Numbered from the stretch's first letter, positions 1 to 6,800 are shown. The stretch: DNA of 7,476 nucleotides from Gemmatimonadota bacterium (GCA_002686955.1 NYZA01000253.1:1-7476); one strand, 5' to 3'. Numbers and translations: made by a program. The notes: a model not told the origin generated them from the letters alone.

Positions 1-1
1 C

Positions 2-64
2 GCGGCCCTGGTCGAGGCGGCCGCCGCGGTCAGCCTGGCGGTGGTGATCTTCTTCATGTTCTGA
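2..64 (+). CDS. C-terminal tail of a small hydrophobic (membrane) protein, 5' truncated by the window
   Basis: Only the last 20 codons are visible, ending in TGA at 62-64. They read AALVEAAAAVSLAVVIFFMF, which would be a terminal transmembrane helix. The stop overlaps the speD start by one base (TGATG), so the two genes are probably translationally coupled. In many bacteria, genes for SpeD, membrane spermidine-synthase-like proteins and K+ channels sit beside a small DUF350 (YjfL-type) membrane protein. The AALVEA-then-helix pattern would suit the end of that family, but 20 residues cannot establish it. That this is a real coding tail is fairly likely from the spacing; the family assignment is a guess from context. 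Confidence 0.5.
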   Translation, partial: AALVEAAAAVSLAVVIFFMF

Positions 65-396
65 TGGCAAGAAAGAACCTTCTCTTCGAGCTTCATGGTG
101 GCTCCGCTCCGGATATGCGGGGGGGTGAGCTCGTGGCGGCATTGCGCTACGTCGCTCACAGAGCGGGACTCACCGTGCTTGCGTCACAATTCCATGATTT
201 CGCGCCGAGGGGCGCCACCGCCGCCCTACTCCTCTCTGAGAGCCACCTGACGGCGCACACCTGGCCGGAGGAACGCCACGTGGCCGTGGACCTCTTCACC
301 TGTGCCGGCGAGACCGATGCCGGCGAGGTCGAATCCGCACTCTCGGCCGCACTCGGGCCCGAAGAGATCGAGATGCGCGAAGTCTCCCGTCGATGA
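64..396 (+). CDS. speD: S-adenosylmethionine decarboxylase proenzyme, pyruvoyl-dependent (SpeD, prokaryotic class 1b)
   Basis: A 110-residue protein of the short SpeD family, which decarboxylates S-adenosylmethionine to give the aminopropyl donor for polyamine synthesis in the cytosol. The signature is LLSESHLTAHTWPEE at residues 56-70. Self-cleavage is expected between Glu59 and Ser60, turning Ser60 into the pyruvoyl group. His65 and Cys80 keep the spacing of the processing and proton-donor residues known in the Thermotoga and Bacillus enzymes (Ser63, His68, Cys83). FHDFAPRGATAA at 43-54 is the usual segment before the cleavage site, and AVDLFTC at 74-80 follows it. Length is slightly below the usual 115-130. 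The start overlaps the upstream stop, with no strong Shine-Dalgarno, and the stop overlaps the aminopropyltransferase start by 4 bases. Some SpeD homologues have been reported to act as arginine or ornithine decarboxylases, so the substrate is likely but not proven. Confidence 0.95.
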   Translation: MARKNLLFELHGGSAPDMRGGELVAALRYVAHRAGLTVLASQFHDFAPRGATAALLLSESHLTAHTWPEERHVAVDLFTCAGETDAGEVESALSAALGPEEIEMREVSRR

Positions 397-2045
397 GCGT
401 TCGCCGCCACGGGGGTCGCGTGCTCGCGCTTTCGATGTTCGTCATGGGGGCATGCGGATTGATCTACGAGTACACCCTCGGCGTGCTCGGCAACCACCTT
501 GTGGGAACGAGCCATGAGCAGATCTTCGTGGTGATCGGTCTCATGATGTTCTCTATGGGAGTCGGATCGGCGCTACAGCGGGCGCTCCATGTGGACCTGA
601 TCGATCGATGGCTGGCCATCGAGCTGGTGTTGGGTCTGGCCGGCGGATTGAGTGTGATCGGGATCTACGCCGCCTTCGTCTACACCGCGAGCTATCGGCT
701 CTTGATGTACGGAGCAGCGTCGCTCCTCGGCGTGCTCATCGGTATGGAGATTCCCCTGCTGATCCGCATCAACCAGCGGTATTCCTCCAGCCTGAGCGCC
801 AATCTTTCGGACGTGCTCTTCATGGACTACGCGGGCTCTTTGGCGGGGGCGATGCTCTTCGCTTACGTGCTCCTCACCCGCTTCACCATGTTTCGAATTG
901 CGCTGGTGCTGGGAATGGTGAACGTGGGGCTCGCGGCGATCGGCATCGCGTATTTCTGGCCTCTGATCCGGCGGCGCCGCCTCCTCTCTACCGCTGCCGG
1001 CGCATCGATCGTCGTGCTTATCGCTTTCATGGCGCGCGCGGACCCGCTGATGGCCACCTTCGAGCAACGCTGCTTTCGCGACCCGATCGTGGCCAGCGAG
1101 ACGACCGAGTACCAACACCTGGTCGTCACCCGCCGGGACGAACGAGTCCATCTCTACATCGACGGCAACCTGCAGTTTTCGTCGGTCGACGAGCGGATCT
1201 ACCATGAAATGCTCGTGCACCTGCCAATGATCATGGCGCGCGCACGGCAACGGGTCCTGATCCTCGGCGGAGGCGACGGACTGGCCCTCAGAGAGGTGCT
1301 GCGTTACGGCGATGTGGAGCAGGTCGTTTTGGTCGATATCGACCCGCGCATGACCGAGCTGGCCTCCACGCAAGCCGATCTCGTTCGACTGAACGAAGGC
1401 GCGTTCCACGATGCGAGAGTGCAGGCGCTGGAGGCGGCGGGGATCGGAGCGACAGGCAACACCGAGATTTGGCGCGAGGCGAACGAGCCATTCGAGCTCG
1501 GGGAGCGCTCGCAGGCTCGGCTGGCGCGCGTGAGCGTTCTGAATCTCGACGCCGACCTCTTCTTGCGCAATGCGGCCGGGCTTTTCGATGTCGTGCTCAT
1601 CGATTTCCCCGACCCCACCACGGTAGAGACCGCCAAGCTCTACTCGCGCGGCTTCTACCGAAACGTCGTCGCCCACCTCGCTCCGGGGGCCACGGTCGGC
1701 GTGCAGTCGACAAGCCCATTTCACGCCCGCGAGGTCTTTCTCTGTATCGGTGAGACACTCCGAGCCGCCGGCTTGCGGATCTTGCGATATCATCAAAACG
1801 TTCCGAGCTTCGGTGAGTGGGGATGGCATCTTGCCTGGCTGCCCGGCCCCGACGAGAAGAGCATGCGCGAACGACTCGGCCAGATCCGACACCTTCCGAT
1901 CGAGACCACTTACGTCACTCCGGAGCTCCTACGGGCATCGGTCGTCTTTGGGCGAGATCGATTGGCAACCGGCGACATCCGGCCCAACACCAAGATGCGG
2001 CCCGTCATCTTGGACTATCACCGCCGCGCCTGGAAGAGCATCTGA
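393..2045 (+). CDS. membrane-anchored spermidine-synthase-like aminopropyltransferase
   Basis: A 550-residue protein made of a membrane domain plus a spermidine-synthase-like domain. Hydrophobic segments lie near residues 9-32, 43-62, 74-98, 102-123, 146-164, 166-190 and 197-214, giving about seven helices. The catalytic domain begins near 239 (YQHLVVTR) and has the DERIYHEMLVHLP stretch (266-278), the nucleotide-binding ILGGGDG loop (290-296) and the acidic VDIDP end of the next strand (314-318). The catalytic aspartates are Asp404 and Asp407 in IDFPDPTT, where classic SpeE has DSTDP. SFGEWGWHLAW (472-482) is also typical. The expected reaction is transfer of aminopropyl from decarboxylated SAM, the product of the gene before it, to an amine acceptor at the membrane. 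The acceptor is unknown. Oddity: about 37 residues (344-380) are inserted between LNEGAFHDARV and VLNLDADLF, which are normally almost adjacent. The ATG overlaps the speD stop by 4 bases. Confidence 0.9.
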   Translation: MSVRRHGGRVLALSMFVMGACGLIYEYTLGVLGNHLVGTSHEQIFVVIGLMMFSMGVGSALQRALHVDLIDRWLAIELVLGLAGGLSVIGIYAAFVYTASYRLLMYGAASLLGVLIGMEIPLLIRINQRYSSSLSANLSDVLFMDYAGSLAGAMLFAYVLLTRFTMFRIALVLGMVNVGLAAIGIAYFWPLIRRRRLLSTAAGASIVVLIAFMARADPLMATFEQRCFRDPIVASETTEYQHLVVTRRDERVHLYIDGNLQFSSVDERIYHEMLVHLPMIMARARQRVLILGGGDGLALREVLRYGDVEQVVLVDIDPRMTELASTQADLVRLNEGAFHDARVQALEAAGIGATGNTEIWREANEPFELGERSQARLARVSVLNLDADLFLRNAAGLFDVVLIDFPDPTTVETAKLYSRGFYRNVVAHLAPGATVGVQSTSPFHAREVFLCIGETLRAAGLRILRYHQNVPSFGEWGWHLAWLPGPDEKSMRERLGQIRHLPIETTYVTPELLRASVVFGRDRLATGDIRPNTKMRPVILDYHRRAWKSI

Positions 2046-2050
2046 TCGTG

Positions 2051-3058
2051 ATGACCTTGCGTTTTCGATTCTCCCGGATCTGGCACCATCCGATGGGGCT
2101 TCTCGCACTCGCGGTGCTGCTTTTCGTCGGTCTGGGCTCGATCGGAATGTACGCCCTAGAGTCGGATCACGACATCAGTTCGTGGCCTGACGCGATCTGG
2201 TATTCCTTCGTGACCATGACCACGGTCGGTTACGGCGACCTTTTTCCGAAGACCGGAATGGGCAGAGCTCTGGGGATTGTCCTGATGGTTCTGGGAGTTG
2301 GTGTACTGGGCATGTTCACGGCGAATGTCGCCAGCTTGCTCGTGGAAAAAGCGATGAATAAAGACGAAGGCCTCGAGCAGATCGATGACATCAATCATTA
2401 CCTCGTTTGCGGCTGGAACAGCCGAGCCGAGCAGGTGGTCGATGAGCTGGTCCACCGCCTTCATGGGGTCACGACCGTCGTGGTCGTAGCCGATATCGAG
2501 CATACGCCGGTTCATCATCACTCTGTTCGCTTCGTTCAGGGAGATTCGACCGACGAGCGGGTGCTCAGAAGAGCCAACGTCCACAAAGCGAAGGCGGCAC
2601 TCATCCTATCGGCCGACACCAAGGGGAGCTCCGCCGACGCATCGGCTGTCTTGACCGTGTTGACGATCGAGAGCATCAATTCCGATGTCTACACCTGTGT
2701 GGAGCTTCAAGACGAGACCAATGCGCAACACTGCCGGCGGGCAAATGCCGATGAAATCCTGGTCAGCGGACACATGACTTCGAAGCTCCTCGCCAGCTCG
2801 ATTCTCGACCCGGGAAGCGCACAGGTGCTGTCCGAGTTGGCCACGGGAAGTGTCGGCAATAGCCTCTACCGAACACCGGTCGCGCCCGATCTCGTCGGAA
2901 GCGGATTCGATGAAGCGTTGGCATTGTTTCGCGATCGCCACAATGCGGTCTTGCTGGCCGTCCAGCACCAGGGGCGGCTGCTCATCAATCCGAAATCACA
3001 TACAATGGCGACCGGCGACCATCTCTTCGTGATCGCCGAGCGACCACCGAAATCATGA
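2051..3058 (+). CDS. two-TM potassium channel with cytosolic RCK (TrkA-N/TrkA-C) domain, MthK/Kch type
   Basis: A 335-residue ion channel subunit, expected to form tetramers in the inner membrane. TM1 is about 14-35, the pore helix about 47-57, the K+ selectivity filter is TTVGYGD at 57-63, and TM2 is about 73-98. A RCK_N Rossmann domain runs from about 115 to 240. It starts HYLVCGWNSRAEQ, with GW in place of the usual second glycine, as I recall for MthK. It includes FVQGDSTDERVLRRANV (161-177) and DEILVSGHMTSKLLASS (234-250). A RCK_C ligand-binding domain (about 270-331) ends with TGDHLFVIAE. The frame is open upstream inside the preceding gene, but homology begins at this ATG. GTG at 2048 is one codon earlier and better spaced from GGAAGAG (2032-2038), so the exact start is uncertain by one residue. 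It lies 5 bases after the aminopropyltransferase stop and overlaps the M55 gene by 4. The gating ligand is unknown. Confidence 0.93.
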   Translation: MTLRFRFSRIWHHPMGLLALAVLLFVGLGSIGMYALESDHDISSWPDAIWYSFVTMTTVGYGDLFPKTGMGRALGIVLMVLGVGVLGMFTANVASLLVEKAMNKDEGLEQIDDINHYLVCGWNSRAEQVVDELVHRLHGVTTVVVVADIEHTPVHHHSVRFVQGDSTDERVLRRANVHKAKAALILSADTKGSSADASAVLTVLTIESINSDVYTCVELQDETNAQHCRRANADEILVSGHMTSKLLASSILDPGSAQVLSELATGSVGNSLYRTPVAPDLVGSGFDEALALFRDRHNAVLLAVQHQGRLLINPKSHTMATGDHLFVIAERPPKS

Positions 3059-3855
3059 AGATCTACATCAGCGCCGACATCGAGGGAATCGCGGGCATCG
3101 CGCACCCGAGCGAGACCGACAAGAGCAAGGCCGACTACGGGGAGTTCGGTAAGCGCATGACCAAGCATGTGTCGGCGGCTTGCCAGGCGGCGGTCGAGGC
3201 GGGTGCGCACGAGATCTTGGTCAACGACGCGCACGACACGGGGAGGAATATCCTCCACGATGACCTCCCCCAATGCGCCAGGCTCCTGCGCGGGTGGAGC
3301 GAGCATCCGCTGATGATGGTGCAGGAGCTCGACGAGAGTTTCGACGCAGTGGCCATGTTGGGCTACCACGCCAGAGCCGGGTCGGGGGGCAATCCGCTGT
3401 CCCACACTCTTTCCAGCGCCCGACTCGACGAGATGCGAATCAATGGAAGAGAGGTGGCGGAGTTTCACCTCTACGCCTACGCGGCCGCGTCGCTCGGCGT
3501 ACCCGTCGTATTCGTTTCGGGCGACGAAGAGCTCTGCCGCGATGTCCATGAAGCCAATGACAACATCGTCACCGTCCCCACCCTCGAAGGGATCGGCGCG
3601 TCGGTCATCGGCCGCCACCCCTCAATCGTCGAAGAGGAGATCCGCGCGGGCATTAACCGGGCACTCCGCGGCGATCTGAACGAGTGCGAACTGAATCTGC
3701 CCGAGCGATTCGTGCTCGAGTTGAGCTACACAAGGGCGAGCGAAGCCTACAGGGCGTCGTTCTACCCCGGCGCGGAGCTCGCCGACACGCGACTGCTACG
3801 ATTCGAGACCGGCGAGTACTTCGAAGTTTTGCGCGCGCTGACTTTCGTGATCTGA
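3055..3855 (+). CDS. M55 family zinc D-aminopeptidase (DppA-like)
   Basis: A 266-residue cytosolic metallopeptidase of family M55, close to the usual length of about 270. The family member best known is Bacillus subtilis DppA, which removes N-terminal D-amino acids such as D-Ala from short peptides. The N-terminus MKIYISADIEGIAG carries Asp8 and Glu10, matching zinc ligands of DppA. VNDAHDTGRN (57-66) supplies His60, LGYHARAG (102-109) supplies His105, and NPLSHTLSS (113-121) supplies His117, the likely catalytic histidine. The last acidic ligand should be Glu133 or Glu136 in INGREVAE. No signal peptide is seen. The ATG overlaps the channel stop by 4 bases, making this the last gene of the operon. 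Its stop lies one base from the stop of the convergent matrixin gene. B. subtilis dppA sits in a dipeptide transport operon; no transporter is present here, so its substrate may relate to the polyamine or channel genes. That link is inference. Confidence 0.93.
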   Translation: MKIYISADIEGIAGIAHPSETDKSKADYGEFGKRMTKHVSAACQAAVEAGAHEILVNDAHDTGRNILHDDLPQCARLLRGWSEHPLMMVQELDESFDAVAMLGYHARAGSGGNPLSHTLSSARLDEMRINGREVAEFHLYAYAAASLGVPVVFVSGDEELCRDVHEANDNIVTVPTLEGIGASVIGRHPSIVEEEIRAGINRALRGDLNECELNLPERFVLELSYTRASEAYRASFYPGAELADTRLLRFETGEYFEVLRALTFVI

Positions 3856-3856
3856 T

Positions 3857-4459
3857 CTACTCCCCCGGGTAGAGTTCCCTCAAACACGCTTCGTCGGAAT
3901 CGGCGAGCTCCTCGTTGATCACGATGAGATTCATCACCGACTCCGGGTCGCTCGAGTGCCCCAATCCCAGGGCATGGCCGAGCTGATGGAGTGCAATGGC
4001 CATGAGCGACAGTTCGCCCCCGCCACAATCCCACAGGTCATCGAGAGTGAACGCGGCATCAGCCTCTCGCCCCGGCGGCCCATATACCCACACTTTGGCG
4101 ATTTGACCCACGTCGAGTGCCTTGAACTTCAGGTGCTGAACGCCGTCCCCAAAAAAGAGATGCCCGACCGCGCGCTCCTCGAATCCACCGAACCCGAACG
4201 AGAAAGCCGACCCCTCGACCGAGCTCCACGCTCGCGCCGCATCGGCGATCACGAACAGCTCAGATGCGCCGGGGCAGGCCGGCGTGCCGTCCCGATCGAC
4301 CGTGAAAACGGCCGGTAGCTCGTCGCCGGAATAGGGTGTGCCGAAGAGGTTGCAATCACCGGCTCCGGCGAAATCGGTCCGCAAGGGACAGATCCACGCC
4401 GCCGACGCGAGAGTGGCGTGGAATCCAAGACAGGCGAGCAGAAGACATTTGCTGAGCAT
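3857..4459 (-). CDS. secreted matrixin-like (metzincin) protein with HQxxHxxGxxH, possibly inactive
   Basis: A 200-residue exported protein of the matrixin/metzincin type. Residues 1-20 look like a signal peptide (LLLACLGFHATLASA, cleavage likely after ASA at 18-20). The pattern DRDGTPACPG (55-64), followed by AARAWSSVEGSAFSF (74-88), is typical of bacterial matrixin-like proteins. The zinc site is ALHQLGHALGLGH (156-168) with ligands His158, His162 and His168, followed by the Met-turn region SVMN (Met176). The catalytic Glu of HExxH is Gln159 (codon CAG, one base from GAG). The zinc fold should survive, but peptidase activity is expected to be strongly reduced. The mature part has five cysteines (24, 36, 62, 145, 192). 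A TTG start ten codons upstream (4487-4489) is possible, but this ATG has a Shine-Dalgarno 6 bases before it and places the signal peptide at the N-terminus. Its role is unknown. Confidence 0.85.
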   Translation of the reverse strand: MLSKCLLLACLGFHATLASAAWICPLRTDFAGAGDCNLFGTPYSGDELPAVFTVDRDGTPACPGASELFVIADAARAWSSVEGSAFSFGFGGFEERAVGHLFFGDGVQHLKFKALDVGQIAKVWVYGPPGREADAAFTLDDLWDCGGGELSLMAIALHQLGHALGLGHSSDPESVMNLIVINEELADSDEACLRELYPGE

Positions 4460-4465
4460 TGGGAT

Positions 4466-4474
4466 CACCTTTCC
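4466..4474 (-). promoter_or_regulatory. ribosome binding site of the matrixin-like gene
   Basis: On the minus strand GGAAAGGTG stands 6 bases before the ATG ending at 4459. It decides between that ATG and the in-frame TTG at 4487-4489, which lies upstream of this site. The remaining 85-base gap between this gene and msrA shows no convincing terminator or promoter. A GGCGCC palindrome is present but has no U-run after it. Confidence 0.65.
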
Positions 4475-4544
4475 GTCGTATGGTATCAAACCCTAACGTG
4501 GACGTCTCGGCGCCACCTTCAAAACTCAGCGGCACATCGGAATC

Positions 4545-5054
4545 TCATTTCACACCCGGACACGCAATTTCCGTTCCCCCCAGGCCGCAGTAGCCCAGCG
4601 GGTTCTTGGACAGATAGTGCTGGTGGTACTCCTCGGCCATGTAGAACTCGGCCGCCGGTTCGATCTCGGTAGTGATCAACGGATACCCGGCTTCACCCAA
4701 TGCAGCCTGGTACGCCTTTCTCGACAGCAGAGCCAGCTCAAGCTGCGCGTTCGAGGAGTAATAGATCACGGAACGATACTGTGATCCGACATCGTTTCCC
4801 TGGCGCATGCCCTGTGTAGGGTCGTGGTTCTCCCAGAAGAGGCGGAGCATCGATTCGTAGTCGGTTTCGCGTGGATCGAAAACCACACGCACGACCTCGG
4901 CATGGCCGGTACGACCGCCGCAAACCTCTTCATAGCTGGGATTGGTCGTCGCGCCGCCGCTGTAACCGACCGCGGTTTCGGAAACACCATCGGCGACCTG
5001 GAACACACGCTCGGCTCCCCAAAAGCACCCCATGCCGAAAACAGCGACTTCCAT
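4545..5054 (-). CDS. msrA: peptide-methionine (S)-S-oxide reductase MsrA
   Basis: A 169-residue cytosolic repair enzyme that reduces the S epimer of methionine sulfoxide, free or in proteins. The active-site motif GCFWG is at residues 9-13, with Cys10 as the nucleophile. Other family marks are YSGG (31-34), GHAEVV (50-55), NHDPTQ (76-81), GSQYRS (90-95) and EEYHQHYL (141-148). The C-terminal [17 protein letters not shown] carries Cys156 and Cys165, matching the resolving cysteines of the E. coli-type enzyme recycled by thioredoxin. The frame is open 16 codons further upstream, but that stretch overlaps glnS and has no family similarity. This ATG follows a perfect Shine-Dalgarno. It is downstream of glnS with 5 bases between stop and start, so co-transcription is likely. 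Confidence 0.97.
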   Translation of the reverse strand: MEVAVFGMGCFWGAERVFQVADGVSETAVGYSGGATTNPSYEEVCGGRTGHAEVVRVVFDPRETDYESMLRLFWENHDPTQGMRQGNDVGSQYRSVIYYSSNAQLELALLSRKAYQAALGEAGYPLITTEIEPAAEFYMAEEYHQHYLSKNPLGYCGLGGTEIACPGVK

Positions 5055-5059
5055 CCTCG

Positions 5060-6772
5060 TTACCTCCTGCTCGCTCTCGCCTTCTTGACGATCTTCGCCC
5101 AACTGTCGCGAAGAGAGACGGTGCGATTGAAGACCAACGCTCCTCGTTTCGACTCGACCGAGTCCTTGCAGTAGTATCCCTGTCGCTCGAACTGATATGG
5201 AAGCCCCACCTCCGCTTCCGCCAGGCTCGGCTCGACACGGGCCCCATGAATCGTCTCAACCGAGTCTGGATTCAGGGCACCGAGGAAAGCGTCGCCCAAC
5301 GCGCCAGGATCCGGGCACGCAAAAAGGGAATTATAGAGCCGAACCGTCGCTTCGATCGCATGTCTCGCCGACACCCAATGGATCGTGCCCTTCACCTTTC
5401 GCCCGTCGGGAGCATGGCCCCCCCGCGTCTCGGGATCGTAGGTGCAGCGAAGCTCCACAACGTCGCCGGTCCTTTCGTCCTTCTCGAATCCGACGCAACG
5501 AATGAAGTAGCCGTAACGCAGACGCACTTCTCGCCCCGGTCCGAGACGGAAGTACTTCTTGGGGGGATCTTCCATGAAGTCGCTGCGTTCGATGTAGAGC
5601 TCCCGCGAGAAGGGGACCTTGCGAGTGCCGGCCGCATCGTCTTCCGGGTTGTTGATCGCCTCGAGCTTTTCCTCTTGCTCCTCGGGATAGTTCTCGATAA
5701 CCACCTTCAAAGGCCTCAGCACCGCGCTCCGCCGCAAGGCCGTTCGGTTCAGATCCTCCCGGACGCAGAATTCGAGCTGCGCCAGCTCGATCAGACTCGC
5801 CTGCTTGCCGACGCCGATCATTCCGCAAAAAGTACGGATCGATGTGGGCGGAAATCCGCGCCTGCGCATTCCCGAGAGAGTCGGCATGCGGGGATCGTCC
5901 CACCCCGATACGTGCCCATCGTTGACCAACTGCAACAGTTTCCGCTTGCTCAAGATAGTGTTGCTCAGATTGAGCGGGGCGAACTCGATCTGTCGCGGAT
6001 GATGAACCCCCAGCGCATCGAGATACCAATCGTAGAGCGGTCGATGATTTTCGAACTCAAGCGTGCAGGTGGAATGAGTGATCCCTTCGATCGAGTCGCT
6101 CTGACCGTGGGCCCAGTCGTAGGTTGGGTAGATACACCATTGATCTCCGCTTCGGTGGTGGCTCGTGTGCAGAACGCGATACATCACCGGGTCCCTGAGA
6201 TTCAGATTCCCGGATGCCATGTCGATCTTGGCCCGTAATGTGCGCGATCCATCCTCGAATTCGCCGCCACGCATCCTCTCGAAGAGATCCAGATTCTCGT
6301 CCACCGACCGATTCCGGAAAGGGCTCTCGATCCCCGGCTCCGTGAGGGTTCCCCGATGCGCGCGAATCTCCTCCGCGCTCAAGTCGCAAACAAATGCTTT
6401 GCCGGCCTCGATCAGCTTCACGGCCCATTCATAGAGCTGCTCGAAGTAGTCCGAGGCGTAGTAAAGCCGATCTCCCCACTCGTAGCCAAGCCACCGCACA
6501 TCTTCGGTGATCGCCTCGACGTACTTCGATTCCTCTTTGATCGGATTGGTGTCGTCGAAACGCAGGTTCGTGAGGCCTTCGTTCGTCTCGGCCAGAGAGA
6601 AGCCGAGGCAGATCGCCTTGGCGTGGCCGATATGGAGAAACCCGTTCGGCTCGGGTGGGAAGCGGGTGTGAACCCGGCCGTCGAAGCGACCGGCCGCGCG
6701 ATCCGAGGCTACGGCCACCTCGATGAAGTTCTGAGTCTCGCGAGCCTCGGGTGCGTTCTTCGCCTCCGCCAT
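5060..6772 (-). CDS. glnS: glutaminyl-tRNA synthetase
   Basis: A 570-residue class I aminoacyl-tRNA synthetase that charges tRNA(Gln) directly with glutamine in the cytosol. [18 protein letters not shown] (37-54) holds the HIGH signature at 47-50. LRFDDTNP (70-77) follows, and [13 protein letters not shown] (267-279) is the KMSKS-type loop in the ILSKRKL form seen in GlnRS rather than GluRS. The catalytic domain also has [20 protein letters not shown] (215-234). The C-terminal half, from about 345, is the two beta-barrel anticodon-binding region. Length is close to the E. coli enzyme (554), with a short N-terminal extension. ATG at 6770-6772 has AGGA 7 bases upstream. It is the first gene of a glnS-msrA unit. 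Its presence means the organism does not depend only on GatCAB amidation for Gln-tRNA. A single-copy housekeeping gene, it marks this half of the window as chromosomal core. Confidence 0.98.
   Translation of the reverse strand: MAEAKNAPEARETQNFIEVAVASDRAAGRFDGRVHTRFPPEPNGFLHIGHAKAICLGFSLAETNEGLTNLRFDDTNPIKEESKYVEAITEDVRWLGYEWGDRLYYASDYFEQLYEWAVKLIEAGKAFVCDLSAEEIRAHRGTLTEPGIESPFRNRSVDENLDLFERMRGGEFEDGSRTLRAKIDMASGNLNLRDPVMYRVLHTSHHRSGDQWCIYPTYDWAHGQSDSIEGITHSTCTLEFENHRPLYDWYLDALGVHHPRQIEFAPLNLSNTILSKRKLLQLVNDGHVSGWDDPRMPTLSGMRRRGFPPTSIRTFCGMIGVGKQASLIELAQLEFCVREDLNRTALRRSAVLRPLKVVIENYPEEQEEKLEAINNPEDDAAGTRKVPFSRELYIERSDFMEDPPKKYFRLGPGREVRLRYGYFIRCVGFEKDERTGDVVELRCTYDPETRGGHAPDGRKVKGTIHWVSARHAIEATVRLYNSLFACPDPGALGDAFLGALNPDSVETIHGARVEPSLAEAEVGLPYQFERQGYYCKDSVESKRGALVFNRTVSLRDSWAKIVKKARASRR
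5063..5068 (-). promoter_or_regulatory. msrA Shine-Dalgarno embedded in the end of glnS
   Basis: On the minus strand AGGAGG lies 8 bases before the msrA ATG. These six bases are also the last two codons of glnS (AGG AGG, Arg-Arg), directly before its TAA stop. Ribosomes ending glnS would clear or occupy this site, so the two genes are probably translationally coupled. It fixes the msrA start at 5054. Confidence 0.85.
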
Positions 6773-6779
6773 AGTCGAG

Positions 6780-6783
6780 TCCT
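6780..6783 (-). promoter_or_regulatory. probable ribosome binding site of glnS
   Basis: On the minus strand AGGA lies 7 bases before the glnS ATG. It is short but correctly spaced. No clear -10/-35 promoter was recognised in the 42 bases between the receiver-domain remnant and glnS, so the promoter may lie inside the remnant. Confidence 0.5.
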
Positions 6784-6800
6784 GGTGAGAAGAGGGGTGG

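Noticed and set aside
573-1892. Long minus-strand open frame of 439 codons opposite the aminopropyltransferase gene
   Set aside because: Its translation is rich in Arg, His, Asp and Gly with no recognisable motif, and the opposite strand has clear family motifs throughout. It is a GC-driven shadow frame.
1817-2050. N-terminal extension of the K+ channel frame into the aminopropyltransferase gene
   Set aside because: The extension is Pro/Arg-rich and unlike any channel. The conserved C-terminus of the upstream protein is encoded here in another frame, and a start at 2048 or 2051 gives the expected TM1.
4430-4459. Lipobox (LLAC) at the start of the matrixin-like protein, suggesting a lipoprotein
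   Set aside because: The Cys is at residue 10, leaving too short a hydrophobic region before it, and Leu at -2 is atypical. The later ALASA-type signal peptidase I site (ATLASA) fits better.
4490-4544. Promoter or terminator between msrA and the matrixin-like gene
   Set aside because: The GGCGCC palindrome has no loop or U-run, and no -35/-10 pair with acceptable spacing could be defended.
4871-6238. Plus-strand open frame of 455 codons across msrA and glnS
   Set aside because: It runs antisense to two genes with complete catalytic motifs, and its translation has no domain pattern. Shadow frame.
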